Assembly (NCBI RefSeq): GCF_041714655.1
Contig: NZ_CP168219.1
Coordinates: forward strand, 372,001 to 436,000
DNA: 64,000 nucleotides
Reading direction: 5' to 3'
DNA from: Pseudoroseicyclus_A sp041714655
GTDB taxonomy: Bacteria > Pseudomonadota > Alphaproteobacteria > Rhodobacterales > Rhodobacteraceae
Part shown: in pieces, positions 8,869 to 17,071 of the stretch
Position numbering within the stretch: position 1 is the stretch's first letter
How the letters are laid out: the number at the start of each line of letters is the position of its first letter
Translations under genes and position numbers: made by a program
Notes under the pieces: generated by a model
Database searches by the model: none
The model's input: only the letters and a program-made list of their open reading frames with translations
Told to the model about the DNA's origin: nothing

Positions 8869-9153
8869 TCAGAGCCCGCTGGTCACATGCGTAGTCGCCA
8901 CCCGCTCGATGCCGATCATCATCGGCCGGACGCGGGCGATGGTCTCCTTCACCTGCGGCAGGCGCAGCGCGGCGGCATGGGCCGCGGCATTCTCCCAGAT
9001 CTCCGTCACCCAGATGACATCGCCGGCGTCGATATCGCGCGCGACGATGTAGGACAGGCAGCCCGGCAGCCTGCCGGTCCCGCTGCCGAGCGTCGTGAGG
9101 AGCTCGTCACGCATCCCCGGCTTCGCATTGATCCTGCCGATCACACCGTGCAT
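8869..9153 (-). CDS. Antibiotic biosynthesis monooxygenase (ABM) domain protein
   Basis: A 94-residue single-domain protein of the ABM dimeric ferredoxin-like fold. This family includes YgiN-type quinol monooxygenases and other small cofactor-independent oxygenases. It shows the pattern start-strand GVIGRINAKPGMRDEL, central CLSYIVARD, and VTEIWENAAAHAAALRLPQV. ATG 9153 is preferred to the in-frame GTG at 9165 because GGAGGG lies just upstream of it. The physiological substrate is unknown. It faces aapP across a shared terminator. Confidence 0.72.
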   Translation of the reverse strand: MHGVIGRINAKPGMRDELLTTLGSGTGRLPGCLSYIVARDIDAGDVIWVTEIWENAAAHAAALRLPQVKETIARVRPMMIGIERVATTHVTSGL

Positions 9154-9178
9154 GGGGCCCTCCACCTCTCTTGTCGGC

Positions 9179-9679
9179 TCAGGTCAGCTCCGCCGGAATG
9201 GCGAAGTCGAGAAGCCGGCCCGTCCCCGGCCGCAGTTGCGCCCAGTCGTCGAGCTCGAAGCCGATGACGGCCGTGGCGCCGGTCGGATAGCCCTCCCAGC
9301 GGTCATGGCCCGGCGCCTCGGCGACGAGCTCCGCCGCCAGTTGGCCGATGCCGGGATTGTGGGCGATCACCTGGATCGTCGTCGCTCCGGTCTCGCCCTG
9401 CACGATCTCGAGGATGCGCGCGGCGGAGGCCTGGTAGAGCGACTTGCGCTGGCGGACGGGCGGCCAGCTCTCCCATTCCGCGAGGATCAGCGCGAGCGTC
9501 TCGCGGGTGCGCTTGGCATCGGAGCAGAGCACGAGATCCGGCAGCCAGCCGCCCGCCTGCAGCCACTGGCCGATCATCGGCGCGGCCCGGCGGCCGCGCT
9601 TGCTGAGCGGGCGCTGATGATCGTTGGCGCCGTCGACCCAGTCGGACTTGGCATGGCGGGTGAGGATCAGTCGCTTCAC
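9179..9679 (-). CDS. Histidine phosphatase family protein (SixA-like)
   Basis: A 166-residue protein of the histidine-phosphatase branch. The N-terminal RHAKSDW (His9 as predicted phospho-acceptor), the RPLSKRG segment, a second Arg in CSDAKRTRET and the catalytic His in VIAHNPGI match SixA, which dephosphorylates phosphohistidine proteins. The start is GTG 9679, which overlaps the stop of the upstream ferredoxin-like gene (GTGA). The frame is open upstream but lacks the fold there. The actual target protein cannot be told from sequence. Confidence 0.85.
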   Translation of the reverse strand: MKRLILTRHAKSDWVDGANDHQRPLSKRGRRAAPMIGQWLQAGGWLPDLVLCSDAKRTRETLALILAEWESWPPVRQRKSLYQASAARILEIVQGETGATTIQVIAHNPGIGQLAAELVAEAPGHDRWEGYPTGATAVIGFELDDWAQLRPGTGRLLDFAIPAELT

Positions 9680-10329
9680 GGGTGAAAGGCCTTCATGTGG
9701 AATTCGGATTGCGCCGGCAGCCGGAGCCCCGCCCCGACGGGGCAGGCCCGGCGCACCAGGCAGCCGCCCTCCATGCACATGGACCCAGCGTCACTGTCAA
9801 GCCAGCGGTGGCACCGTGCCACGTCATAACCCGCTGGTGTCAGCGCGCCGGCCGGGCAGGCGCTGCGGCAGGGCTGCGGGCAGGCGGGGCAGGGGGAGGG
9901 CAGGGGCGGCAGCGCCGCCTCCCACCCCACCAGGAGCGCGCCCCGCGCCGAGAAGAAGAGCCCCGCGACGCCATCGACGAGGAGCGTGACGGGGGAGGCA
10001 TAGGCCCGCCCCGACCGCTCTGCCCAGCGGATGAACGGCCGGTAGGGCGGCCCGCCGAAGGGGTAAACGGCGCTGGCCCCATGCGCCCGCGCGACCGCGC
10101 CCAGCACCCGAGCGGACCAGCGGTCGAGCGGATCCTCCAGCCCGTCGGCGCGCTCGGGGCTGCCGGCGAAGACCGGCCAGAACGCCGGCTCGTCGGGTGA
10201 GACGAGCAGGATCGAGCGCACCTCCCGCCCCAGCCCGTCCTCCGCCTCCGGCGCGCAGGCGCCCGCCAGCCGCAGCCCCTGAGGCTTCAGCGCTGCTGCC
10301 AGCGCCTCCTGCTCCGCCGGCAGGCGCAT
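9676..10329 (-). CDS. Ferredoxin-like 4Fe-4S protein related to the epoxyqueuosine reductase C-terminus
   Basis: A 217-residue protein. The N-terminal ~130 residues (ending near YPFGGPPYRPFIRWAERSG) have no iron-sulfur motif. The C-terminal part carries two cysteine groups: CPACPQPCRSACPAGAL, then CHRW...CMEGGC...ACPVG, a two-cluster pattern like that of QueG-type reductases. A redox role is likely but the reaction is unknown. The start is uncertain: ATG 10329 follows TAAGG with no spacer, and an in-frame GTG at 10350 would overlap the upstream gene. The stop overlaps the SixA-like start. Confidence 0.6.
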   Translation of the reverse strand: MRLPAEQEALAAALKPQGLRLAGACAPEAEDGLGREVRSILLVSPDEPAFWPVFAGSPERADGLEDPLDRWSARVLGAVARAHGASAVYPFGGPPYRPFIRWAERSGRAYASPVTLLVDGVAGLFFSARGALLVGWEAALPPLPSPCPACPQPCRSACPAGALTPAGYDVARCHRWLDSDAGSMCMEGGCLVRRACPVGAGLRLPAQSEFHMKAFHP

Positions 10330-10331
10330 CC

Positions 10332-10859
10332 TTAGCCGACCCGCGTCCACCGGCGGGGGAAGCGCGGCAGGTCGTCGCCGGCGTCGAAGGACATCGAGGT
10401 CTCGCTGCAGCCGTAGATGCCCTCGGCATTGCCGAACATCCCCGTGTCGGAGGTGATCGGGATCGTCATGCGCTGGCCGAGCACGTCGGCGGAGCCGATG
10501 AGCTCGAAATCGACGGTCGAGTAGCGCCAGGCCCCGCCATCCGCCTCGAAGAGGCCGCGGCTGTAGCCGGTGACGACGACCTCGATCGGCGGCGTGCCCG
10601 CGACCACGACGTTGATCGTCAGGTTGTTGGCGATGATCTCGGCGATGCCGTCGGCGGTGATGACCATATGGGCTGTGCCGGAGACATGCTCCGCCGTGCC
10701 GTTCATGGTGGTCGCCATCAGATGGGCGATATCGTTGGCATCCGCCTCCCAGACGCCGATGGCGCAGGAATCGAGCGCCGCGGCCGGGCTGGCGGCGATG
10801 GCCAGGGCGATGGCGGCGAAGGCGGCACGGGGGCCGGCAATGGGCAAGGCAGGGCGCAT
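10332..10859 (-). CDS. Secreted protein of unknown function
   Basis: A 175-residue protein that I do not recognise. Residues 1-28 look like a signal peptide (Arg near the start, an Ala-rich core and a SPAAALD cleavage region), so export to the periplasm is likely. The mature part begins with a Cys (DSCAIGVWEAD) and has another Cys near the C-terminus (EGIYGCSET), which could form a disulfide. The middle is rich in short beta-type stretches. It lies three bases upstream of the ferredoxin-like gene and may share its transcript. Confidence 0.6.
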   Translation of the reverse strand: MRPALPIAGPRAAFAAIALAIAASPAAALDSCAIGVWEADANDIAHLMATTMNGTAEHVSGTAHMVITADGIAEIIANNLTINVVVAGTPPIEVVVTGYSRGLFEADGGAWRYSTVDFELIGSADVLGQRMTIPITSDTGMFGNAEGIYGCSETSMSFDAGDDLPRFPRRWTRVG

Positions 10860-10910
10860 GGGCGGGATCCTTTCGCCCCTGAGCCTAGCACGGAACGCCG
10901 CGCCTGTCGC

Positions 10911-11801
10911 TCACTCGTCGGAGGGCACCCGCGGCTCGGTCGAGCGGATGATCGAGCCGGCGCCATGCTCGGTGAAGAGCTCCAGCAGCGCTGCATTCGG
11001 CAGCTTGCCGTTGATGATCACCGCCGCGCGGACGCCGTCGTCCACCGCCTTCAGCGCCGTCTCCACCTTGGGGATCATCCCGCCGGAGATCGTGCCGTCG
11101 GCGATCATCGCCCGCACCTGATCGGGCGTGAGCTGGGTGACGACATTGCCGTCCTTGTCCTTGACGCCGGGCACGTCGGTCAGAAGCAGCAGGCGGTCGG
11201 CCTTCAGCGCCCCGGCGATGGCGCCGGCGGCGGTGTCGCCGTTGACGTTGAAGGTCTCATTCGGGTCCATCCCCGTCGCCACCGGGGCGATGACCGGGAT
11301 GATCCCCGCCTTGAAGAGGTCGCGCAGCACCTGGACGTTCATCTCGATGGGCCGGCCGACGAAGCCGAGCTCCGGGTCGTCCGCCTCGCAGACCATCAGG
11401 TCATCGTCCTTGCCGGAAAGGCCGACGGCCCGCCCGCCCTCGTCCATGATCGCCTGGACGATGCGCTTGTTGACGAGCCCGGTCAGCACCATCTCGACCA
11501 CCTCGACGGTGGCCTTGTCGGTGACCCGCTTGCCGTTGACGAAGCGCGATTCGATGCCGAGCTTGGCGAGCAGCTCGTTGATCATCGGCCCGCCGCCATG
11601 GACGACGACGGGGTTCACCCCCACCTGCCGCATCAGCACGATGTCCCGGGCGAAATCCGCCATCTCCTCGACGCCGCCCATGGCGTTGCCGCCGAATTTG
11701 ACGACGACGATGGCGCCGGAATAGCGCTGCATGTAGGGCAGCGCCTTCTGCAGGGTCCGGGCGGTTGTCAGCCAGTCGCGATCCATATCCTGGGTCATCA
11801 T
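10911..11801 (-). CDS. argB: Acetylglutamate kinase
   Basis: A 296-residue amino-acid kinase that phosphorylates N-acetyl-L-glutamate, the second step of arginine synthesis. Visible motifs are VVKFGGNAM (phosphate loop), VVHGGGPMINELL, the substrate region NGKRVTDK, and NVNGDTAAGAIAGAL plus LLLTDVPGVKDKDG near the nucleotide site. The extended N-terminus (~30 residues before VVKFGG) matches arginine-sensitive hexameric enzymes, so feedback inhibition is plausible. It is the last gene of the yidC-MOSC-engB-argB group, but 182 bases separate it from engB, so it may have its own promoter. Confidence 0.95.
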   Translation of the reverse strand: MMTQDMDRDWLTTARTLQKALPYMQRYSGAIVVVKFGGNAMGGVEEMADFARDIVLMRQVGVNPVVVHGGGPMINELLAKLGIESRFVNGKRVTDKATVEVVEMVLTGLVNKRIVQAIMDEGGRAVGLSGKDDDLMVCEADDPELGFVGRPIEMNVQVLRDLFKAGIIPVIAPVATGMDPNETFNVNGDTAAGAIAGALKADRLLLLTDVPGVKDKDGNVVTQLTPDQVRAMIADGTISGGMIPKVETALKAVDDGVRAAVIINGKLPNAALLELFTEHGAGSIIRSTEPRVPSDE

Positions 11802-11823
11802 CTCTGTCGGTCCGGGGTCAGGG

Positions 11824-11842
11824 GGTGGTACCCATTACCACC
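11824..11842 (-). promoter_or_regulatory. Perfect hairpin in the argB leader
   Basis: Seven paired bases (11824-11830 with 11836-11842, GGTGGTA and TACCACC) enclose the loop CCCAT, 22 bases upstream of the argB start on the minus strand. No T run follows. It may be a leader structure or the end of the engB transcript. Confidence 0.4.
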
Positions 11843-11910
11843 GCTCCTGCCAAGGGCCGCGCCGCCCCGCAGATGTCAAGCGCGCCGGGCCAAAACCCGC
11901 CGCCCCTCTC

Positions 11911-11945
11911 GCTTTTCTCCAGATACCCGTGGGGGGAGTCGCCGT
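11911..11945 (+). repeat. Degenerate dispersed 3'-end repeat
   Basis: TTTTCTCCAGATACCCGTGG followed by GGGGAGTCGCC lies between engB and argB. It matches the AAATACC plus G-run part of the repeat at 1051-1087 (including GTCGCC) but lacks TTCATCTGG. Confidence 0.4.
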
Positions 11946-11983
11946 TCAGGCGACGGGGGGCAGGGCGCCTCGACCCGGCCGCC

Positions 11984-12634
11984 TCAGGCGATGCCGGCGA
12001 TGATCGCGCGCAGCGTCTCCAGCCCCTCGCCCTTCTCGGAGCTCGTCAGCACGATCTCCGGGAAGGCCGCGGGGTGCCGCGCCAGCACCTCGCGCGTGGT
12101 GGCGATGGCCTTCTCGCGTTCGGCGCTGCGAACCTTGTCGGCCTTGGTCATCACCACCTGGAAGGTCACGGCGGCGCTGTCGAGCAGGCCCATGATCTCT
12201 TCGTCCACCGGCTTGGCGCCGTGGCGGCAGTCGATGAGCACGAAGGCGCGGCGGAGCGTCGCGCGGCCCGCCAGATAGGCCTTCAGGAGCCGCTGCCAGG
12301 CCTGCACCTTGGCGAGCGGCGCCTCGGCGAAGCCGTAGCCGGGCAGGTCGACCATGTAATGGCTCTGGCCCAGCGTGAAGAAGTTCAGCTCCTGCGTCCG
12401 CCCCGGGGTGTTGGAGGCGCGGGCCAGCGCCTTGCGGCCCGTCAGCGCGTTGATGAGGCTCGATTTGCCGACGTTGGAGCGCCCGGCGAAGCAGATCTCC
12501 GGCCGGTCGCCGGGCGGCAGCCCGTCCATGGCGACGACGCCCTTGAGGAAGTCGACCTCGCCGGCAAAGAGCAGCCGGCCGGCCTCGCGGGCCTCCGGCT
12601 CCGGCGCCTCGGCGAGGGGGAAGGCGAGGCTCAT
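11984..12634 (-). CDS. engB: Ribosome biogenesis GTPase EngB/YihA
   Basis: A 216-residue TrmE-Era-family GTPase needed for late 50S assembly in model bacteria. G1 is GRSNVGKS at residues 51-58, G2 is TPGRT at 76-80, G3 is DLPGYG at 96-101 and G4 is TKADK; the G5-like segment SSEKGEG is near the end. The ~25-residue N-terminal extension before the GTPase core is ordinary. Its ATG overlaps the stop of the MOSC gene (ATGA), so the two are translationally coupled. Confidence 0.95.
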   Translation of the reverse strand: MSLAFPLAEAPEPEAREAGRLLFAGEVDFLKGVVAMDGLPPGDRPEICFAGRSNVGKSSLINALTGRKALARASNTPGRTQELNFFTLGQSHYMVDLPGYGFAEAPLAKVQAWQRLLKAYLAGRATLRRAFVLIDCRHGAKPVDEEIMGLLDSAAVTFQVVMTKADKVRSAEREKAIATTREVLARHPAAFPEIVLTSSEKGEGLETLRAIIAGIA

Positions 12635-13389
12635 GCCGGCCCCACCGCATCGCCGAGCGCGATGTCGCCAGAAGAGATGACCGTGCAGAAGACGCCGAAG
12701 TCGCGGTGGCCGAAGGCGTCGAGCCCCCCCAGCGTGTCGAGATCCTTCTCGCCCGTCTCGGGATTGCCCATCGTCGCCTCGCAGCGGGTGATCCGCTCCT
12801 CCACGCGCAGGCGCGCGCCGCCGACCTGCAACTCTTGCCCGATGAGGTCGAACTCCGCCCAGGGCGCCCAGCCGTCGACCCAGAGATTGCCACGCCAGCG
12901 GTGCATGTCGAGACGTGCGCCCATGCTCTCCCCCAGCGCCGCGTTGGAGGCGGTCGAGAGGAGCGAGACATAGGGCGCCGGCGTGTCGGCCAGCGGGCCG
13001 TTGGGGTTTCGCTCGATGGAGCGGGGGGCGGGCCGGTTCTCGGGCCAGAGCGGCGCCAGCCAGCGGGTGAGCTGCACGCTGTCGCTCTCGGGGTCGATGG
13101 TGAGCTCGCCGGCGGTGGGGTGGCTGAGCACGAGCTGTGAGCCCTCCATCCGGGCCTTGATGGCCATGAGCTGCGACGAGGCGGCGCCGCGGATGAAGTT
13201 GCGCTTCGGCTGCCAGCCGTCGAGCTCGCGCTCGGCGAACCGCGCCGCCTCATGCGCCACGGCCCAGTGCCGGTCGAAGGGCAGCGCCTCGCCGGCGGTC
13301 AGCCGCGTGGCGCGGAGCGTCTCCGTCCCGATCGCCTTGATCGGATGGCGAACGATCCCGGCGAGGGACCCTTCCCTCGGAGCGCTCAT
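12631..13389 (-). CDS. MOSC-domain protein with MOSC N-terminal barrel
   Basis: A 252-residue protein with a beta-barrel MOSC_N domain (residues ~8-110, from GIVRHPIKAIGTE) and a MOSC domain with the conserved Cys in RVEERITRCEATMGNPETGEKD broken only by normal variation. MOSC proteins are relatives of the molybdenum-cofactor sulfurase C-terminus and are thought to handle sulfur bound to cysteine. The frame is open far upstream inside yidC, but ATG 13389 overlaps the yidC stop (ATGA) and begins the recognised fold. The specific substrate is unknown. Confidence 0.82.
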   Translation of the reverse strand: MSAPREGSLAGIVRHPIKAIGTETLRATRLTAGEALPFDRHWAVAHEAARFAERELDGWQPKRNFIRGAASSQLMAIKARMEGSQLVLSHPTAGELTIDPESDSVQLTRWLAPLWPENRPAPRSIERNPNGPLADTPAPYVSLLSTASNAALGESMGARLDMHRWRGNLWVDGWAPWAEFDLIGQELQVGGARLRVEERITRCEATMGNPETGEKDLDTLGGLDAFGHRDFGVFCTVISSGDIALGDAVGPA

Positions 13390-15254
13390 TTGCCCTTGGG
13401 CTTGCCGCCCGAATTGGCGGCGGTACTCGCGCCCGCCTCGGCCGGCTTGCGGCGGAAGGCCGAGACGATGTTGCCGAAGACGTCGGGCTTGTGCCCGTGC
13501 AGCCGCATGATCGTGTACTGCTGGATGAAGGTGATCGTGTTGTTGGTGATCCAGTAGAGCACCAGGCCGCTGGCGAAGCTGCCGAGCATGAACATGAAGA
13601 CCCAAGGCATCCAGGCGAAGATCATCCGCTGCGTCGGGTCCGGCGGCGCCGGGTTGAGCTTCTGCTGCAGCCACATCGAGATGCCGAGGAGGATCGGCAG
13701 CACGCCGAGGGACAGGATGAACAGGATCGAGCCCTGATCCGGCGGGGCATAGGGCAGGAGCCCGAAGAGATTGAGGATCGACGAGGGGTCCGGCGCCGAG
13801 AGGTCGCGGATCCAGCCGATCCACGGCGCGTGGCGCAGTTCGATCGTGTTGATGATGACCTTGTAGAGCGAGAAGAAGATCGGGATCTGGAAGAGGATCG
13901 GCACGCAGCCCGAGGCCGGGTTGACCTTGTTCTTCTTGTAGAGCTCCATCATCCCCTTCTGGAGCTTTTCGCGGTCGTCGCCCGCGGCGGCCTTCATCTT
14001 CTCCATCTCGGGCTGGAGCTCGCGCATGCGGGCCATCGAGACATAGGAGCGGTAGGCCAGCGGGAAGACGAGGATCTTCAGGAAGATGGTCAGCACGATG
14101 ACCGACCAGCCCATGTTGCCCATGAGCGCATGGATGTGGTGCAGCACCCAGAAGATCGGCTTGGTCAGGAAGAAGAACCAGCCCCAGTCGATCGTGTCGA
14201 GGAAGCGGTCGATCCCGCCCTCGTTCTGGTAGTCGCGCAGCACTTCCCATTCCTTGGCGCCGGCGAAGAGCATGCCGGAGACTTCCTCGGTGGCGCCCGG
14301 CTCGACGGTGAGCGTCGGGAAGAGGATCTCGACCTGATAGATGCCCGAGGTCTCGTTGTAGCGCGCGGTCGAGGTGAAGGGGGCGCCGGGGGAGGGGATG
14401 AGGTTCGTCATCCAGTAGGTGTCGGCAAAGCCGATCCAGCCGCTGCCGGTGGCCGCGACGGTTTCGGCGTAGCCGCCGCCGGGGGCGGGGTCGAGGCCGT
14501 CGAACTTGGCGTATTTGACCTCCTCGAGCTCGCCGTCGGTCATGCGCACGAGGCCTTCGTGCTGGATCCAGAGCGCCCGGTGATCCGGGGTGCCGTGGCG
14601 GGCGACGAAGCCGTAGGGCGCGAGAGAGACCGGGGCCTCCCCCTGGTTCTCGACCGTCTGGGCGATGGTGAAGAGGAATTGCTCGTCGACCGAGATCGTC
14701 CGGTGGAAGACGAGCCCGGCGCCATTGTCCCAGGTGAGCTCGACGGGCGTGTCGGGGGTCAGCGTCTCGCCGTCCTCCAGCTCCCAGAGCGTGTTGGGGC
14801 CCGGCACGGCATCGGCGGCGAGCCCGCCGGCGGGGGCCCAGCCGTAGACGGCGTAATAGGCGTATTCCTCGCCGCGGGGGCTGAGGAGCCGCACCATGTC
14901 GGCATCCGCGTCGAGATTGTCGCGGTAGGTGACGAGCCGGAGGTCGTCGAACCGCCCGCCGAGCAGCGACAGCGAGCCGGTGAGGTTGGGCGTGTCGATG
15001 GCGACGCGCGGCGCCTCGGCGGCTGCGTCGGTCGCGGGGGTGCCGGCGGTCGAGGCCGTGGTGCCCGGCGTCGTCGGCGCCCCGTCCTCGGCAGGCGGCG
15101 AGGCGGTGGGCGTGCCGAGGGGAGAGGTGGACGCGGCCTCTTCCGGCAGCGGCGTGTCTTCGACAGGCGGGGGCGGGAACAGCAGGATCCAGACCAGCAT
15201 GACCAGCATGGACAGCCCGGTCGCGATCAGAAGGTTCCGGTTGTTTTCGTTCAT
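13386..15254 (-). CDS. yidC: Membrane protein insertase YidC
   Basis: A 622-residue inner-membrane insertase of the Oxa1/YidC family that places proteins into the membrane with or without Sec. There is an N-terminal membrane anchor (NLLIATGLSMLVMLVWILLF within residues ~7-26), a Pro/Thr/Ala-rich linker, a large periplasmic beta domain (~100-370), then the conserved C-terminal core of five membrane segments starting near FFFLTKPIFWVLHHIH. The cytosolic loop YRSYVSMARMRELQPEMEKMK and a short basic tail are present. Unusually for relatives, rpmH-rnpA-yidD is not next to it but 21 kb away. Confidence 0.96.
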   Translation of the reverse strand: MNENNRNLLIATGLSMLVMLVWILLFPPPPVEDTPLPEEAASTSPLGTPTASPPAEDGAPTTPGTTASTAGTPATDAAAEAPRVAIDTPNLTGSLSLLGGRFDDLRLVTYRDNLDADADMVRLLSPRGEEYAYYAVYGWAPAGGLAADAVPGPNTLWELEDGETLTPDTPVELTWDNGAGLVFHRTISVDEQFLFTIAQTVENQGEAPVSLAPYGFVARHGTPDHRALWIQHEGLVRMTDGELEEVKYAKFDGLDPAPGGGYAETVAATGSGWIGFADTYWMTNLIPSPGAPFTSTARYNETSGIYQVEILFPTLTVEPGATEEVSGMLFAGAKEWEVLRDYQNEGGIDRFLDTIDWGWFFFLTKPIFWVLHHIHALMGNMGWSVIVLTIFLKILVFPLAYRSYVSMARMRELQPEMEKMKAAAGDDREKLQKGMMELYKKNKVNPASGCVPILFQIPIFFSLYKVIINTIELRHAPWIGWIRDLSAPDPSSILNLFGLLPYAPPDQGSILFILSLGVLPILLGISMWLQQKLNPAPPDPTQRMIFAWMPWVFMFMLGSFASGLVLYWITNNTITFIQQYTIMRLHGHKPDVFGNIVSAFRRKPAEAGASTAANSGGKPKGK

Positions 15255-15421
15255 CTTCGCCCCGCGAGAGCCTGGCCGTTTATCCCGCAGCGTTCAACAG
15301 GGGCAGGGTTCAAAGGTCAAGCGGATAGTGCCGGAGGTCTTTCACCTTGCGGAGAAGGGCCTGCCGGCCCGCCCTCGCCATGCCCTTGCGCTGGCCGCGA
15401 GCCCGCCCGTCAGGTCGGGCC

Positions 15422-16987
15422 TCAACCCGCCAGCGCCCCCGATAGGCCCGCATGGGCGGCAATCCAGCGCGTCGCATCTTCCAGCGGCATCGGGCGGGCG
15501 ATGCCAAAGCCCTGCAGATGCGCGCAGCCGAGGGCCGTCAGGGCCGTGCGGGCGTCCTCGGTCTCGACCCCTTCGGCGAGCGTATCGAGCCCCAGGCGGT
15601 CGGCGATGGTCAGGATGGCGCCGACCATCGCCTGCTGCTCGGGATCGCCGTCGATGCCGGCAACGAAGCTCCTGTCGATCTTGAGCCGCTGGATCGAGAA
15701 GCGGCGGATCGTCGTGATCGCCGCATGGCCGGTGCCGAAATCGTCGAGGTCGATGCGGCAGCCGAGCCGGGCGAGGCCCGAGAGGTTGCGCATCACGGTA
15801 TCGTCCACCTTGGCGGCGACGACCGTTTCCAGCACCTCGATCACCAGCCGCCGCGCCGCGATGCCGTGCCGGTCGAGCTCGAAGGCGATCTTGTCGGTCA
15901 GATGCGGGTCGCTGAGCTCGGTCGCCGAGAAGTTGACCGAGACGCCGGGCACGTCGAGCCCCATCGCGTCCCACCGCTTCAGCGCCTCCAGCGCCTGGCG
16001 GAGCATCTGCTCGCCGAGCCTGTCCATCATCCCGGCCTGCTTGAGTGCCGGCATGAACTCCGCCGGCGGGATCAGCCCGCGGTCGGGATGCTGCCAGCGG
16101 GCCAGGGCCTCGAGCCCGGTGAGCCGCCCGCTGCCCGCGGCGATCTGCGGCTGGAACCAGGCGTGGATGTCGCCGCGGTCCAGCGCCTCGGCCACGGCGC
16201 GGACCAGCCCCCGGCGGCTTTCGACGCGCTCGCGCATCGCTTCGGAATAAGAGCGGACGGCCCCGGGGCCGGCCCGGCTCGCCTCCGCCAGCGCGGTGGT
16301 GGCGGCCTGCAGCACCGCCTCGGCCCCCGCGGGCGCGATCCTGCCCGCAAGCGCGATGCCGCAGGAGGCGGAGAGGTAGAGCCTGTCGTCGCCTGTGAGG
16401 CTCATGGGCCGCATCAGCGCCTCCTGCAGGCGGGAGGCGAGGGCCATCATCTCGGGCAGCTCCCCCTGGTTGCAGCGCCCGGGCAGGATGCCGAAGCTGC
16501 TGCCGCCCAGCCAGGCTAGCACGTCCGAGCTGCGCAGCGCCGCCGACAGCCGGTCGCTGGCACGGCGGAGCATCTCATCCTCGGCCGCGCGCGGATTGGT
16601 CCGCTCTGCTTCGGAAAAGCCGTCGAGCGACAGAAGCAGAAGCGCCGCGCCGCCGCCGCGGTGCGGGGTCTCGAGCCGGGCCGAGAGCTGCTCCAGCAGC
16701 TCGTGCCGGCCGGGCAGGCCGGTGACGAGGTCGCGGTCGGGCGCGCGCAGGAGGGCGACATCCATCAGCCAGAGCGCCACGGCGCAGGGCAGCGCCAGGG
16801 CAAGCACCGAGGGCAGCACCCGCGCCACCGCCACGGCCGCCCCGCCCGCCGGCGCGAGCAGCGCCGCGATGAGGAGCGCGAAGGCAATGCCGGTGATCAC
16901 GCAAAGGAGCAGAGCCCGGCGCCGGCGCCGTGGGCGCGCCAGGCCGTCATCCAGCCAGCTCGGCCATCTTGCTGTGCGCAGCCTCAT
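15422..16987 (-). CDS. Membrane GGDEF-EAL protein, probable c-di-GMP phosphodiesterase
   Basis: A 521-residue signalling protein. Two N-terminal hydrophobic segments (residues ~27-75) anchor it. The GGDEF domain follows from DLVTGLPGRHELLEQL; its active-site position reads GGSSF instead of GG(D/E)EF, so cyclase activity is unlikely. The EAL domain has the EALARW motif, SVNFSATEL, EVLETVV, DLDDFGTGHA, KIDRSFV and AEGVET, which are the residues expected of a working c-di-GMP phosphodiesterase. No separate sensor domain is present. Neighbours (yidC and ttcA, same strand but with gaps) give no pathway clue. Confidence 0.88.
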   Translation of the reverse strand: MRLRTARWPSWLDDGLARPRRRRRALLLCVITGIAFALLIAALLAPAGGAAVAVARVLPSVLALALPCAVALWLMDVALLRAPDRDLVTGLPGRHELLEQLSARLETPHRGGGAALLLLSLDGFSEAERTNPRAAEDEMLRRASDRLSAALRSSDVLAWLGGSSFGILPGRCNQGELPEMMALASRLQEALMRPMSLTGDDRLYLSASCGIALAGRIAPAGAEAVLQAATTALAEASRAGPGAVRSYSEAMRERVESRRGLVRAVAEALDRGDIHAWFQPQIAAGSGRLTGLEALARWQHPDRGLIPPAEFMPALKQAGMMDRLGEQMLRQALEALKRWDAMGLDVPGVSVNFSATELSDPHLTDKIAFELDRHGIAARRLVIEVLETVVAAKVDDTVMRNLSGLARLGCRIDLDDFGTGHAAITTIRRFSIQRLKIDRSFVAGIDGDPEQQAMVGAILTIADRLGLDTLAEGVETEDARTALTALGCAHLQGFGIARPMPLEDATRWIAAHAGLSGALAG

Positions 16988-17071
16988 CCCGCCGCAGCCT
17001 TCCTTTCCATCGGTCCGTTCAATGCCGGATCAACATCGCGGAAGTGTAGCGGGGTGACGATGGGGCAGGCG

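Noticed and set aside
9095..9685. Plus-strand 196-codon frame over the SixA-like gene
   Set aside because: The minus strand encodes a complete histidine-phosphatase fold with a GTGA junction; the plus frame has no motif and no ribosome site.
15452..16519. Long plus-strand open frame opposite the GGDEF/EAL gene (and similar frames opposite aap, yej, pheA and cob genes)
   Set aside because: High G+C makes long antisense frames common. Their translations are Arg/Ala/Pro-rich or His/Asp-rich without domain motifs, while the opposite strand carries clear families.
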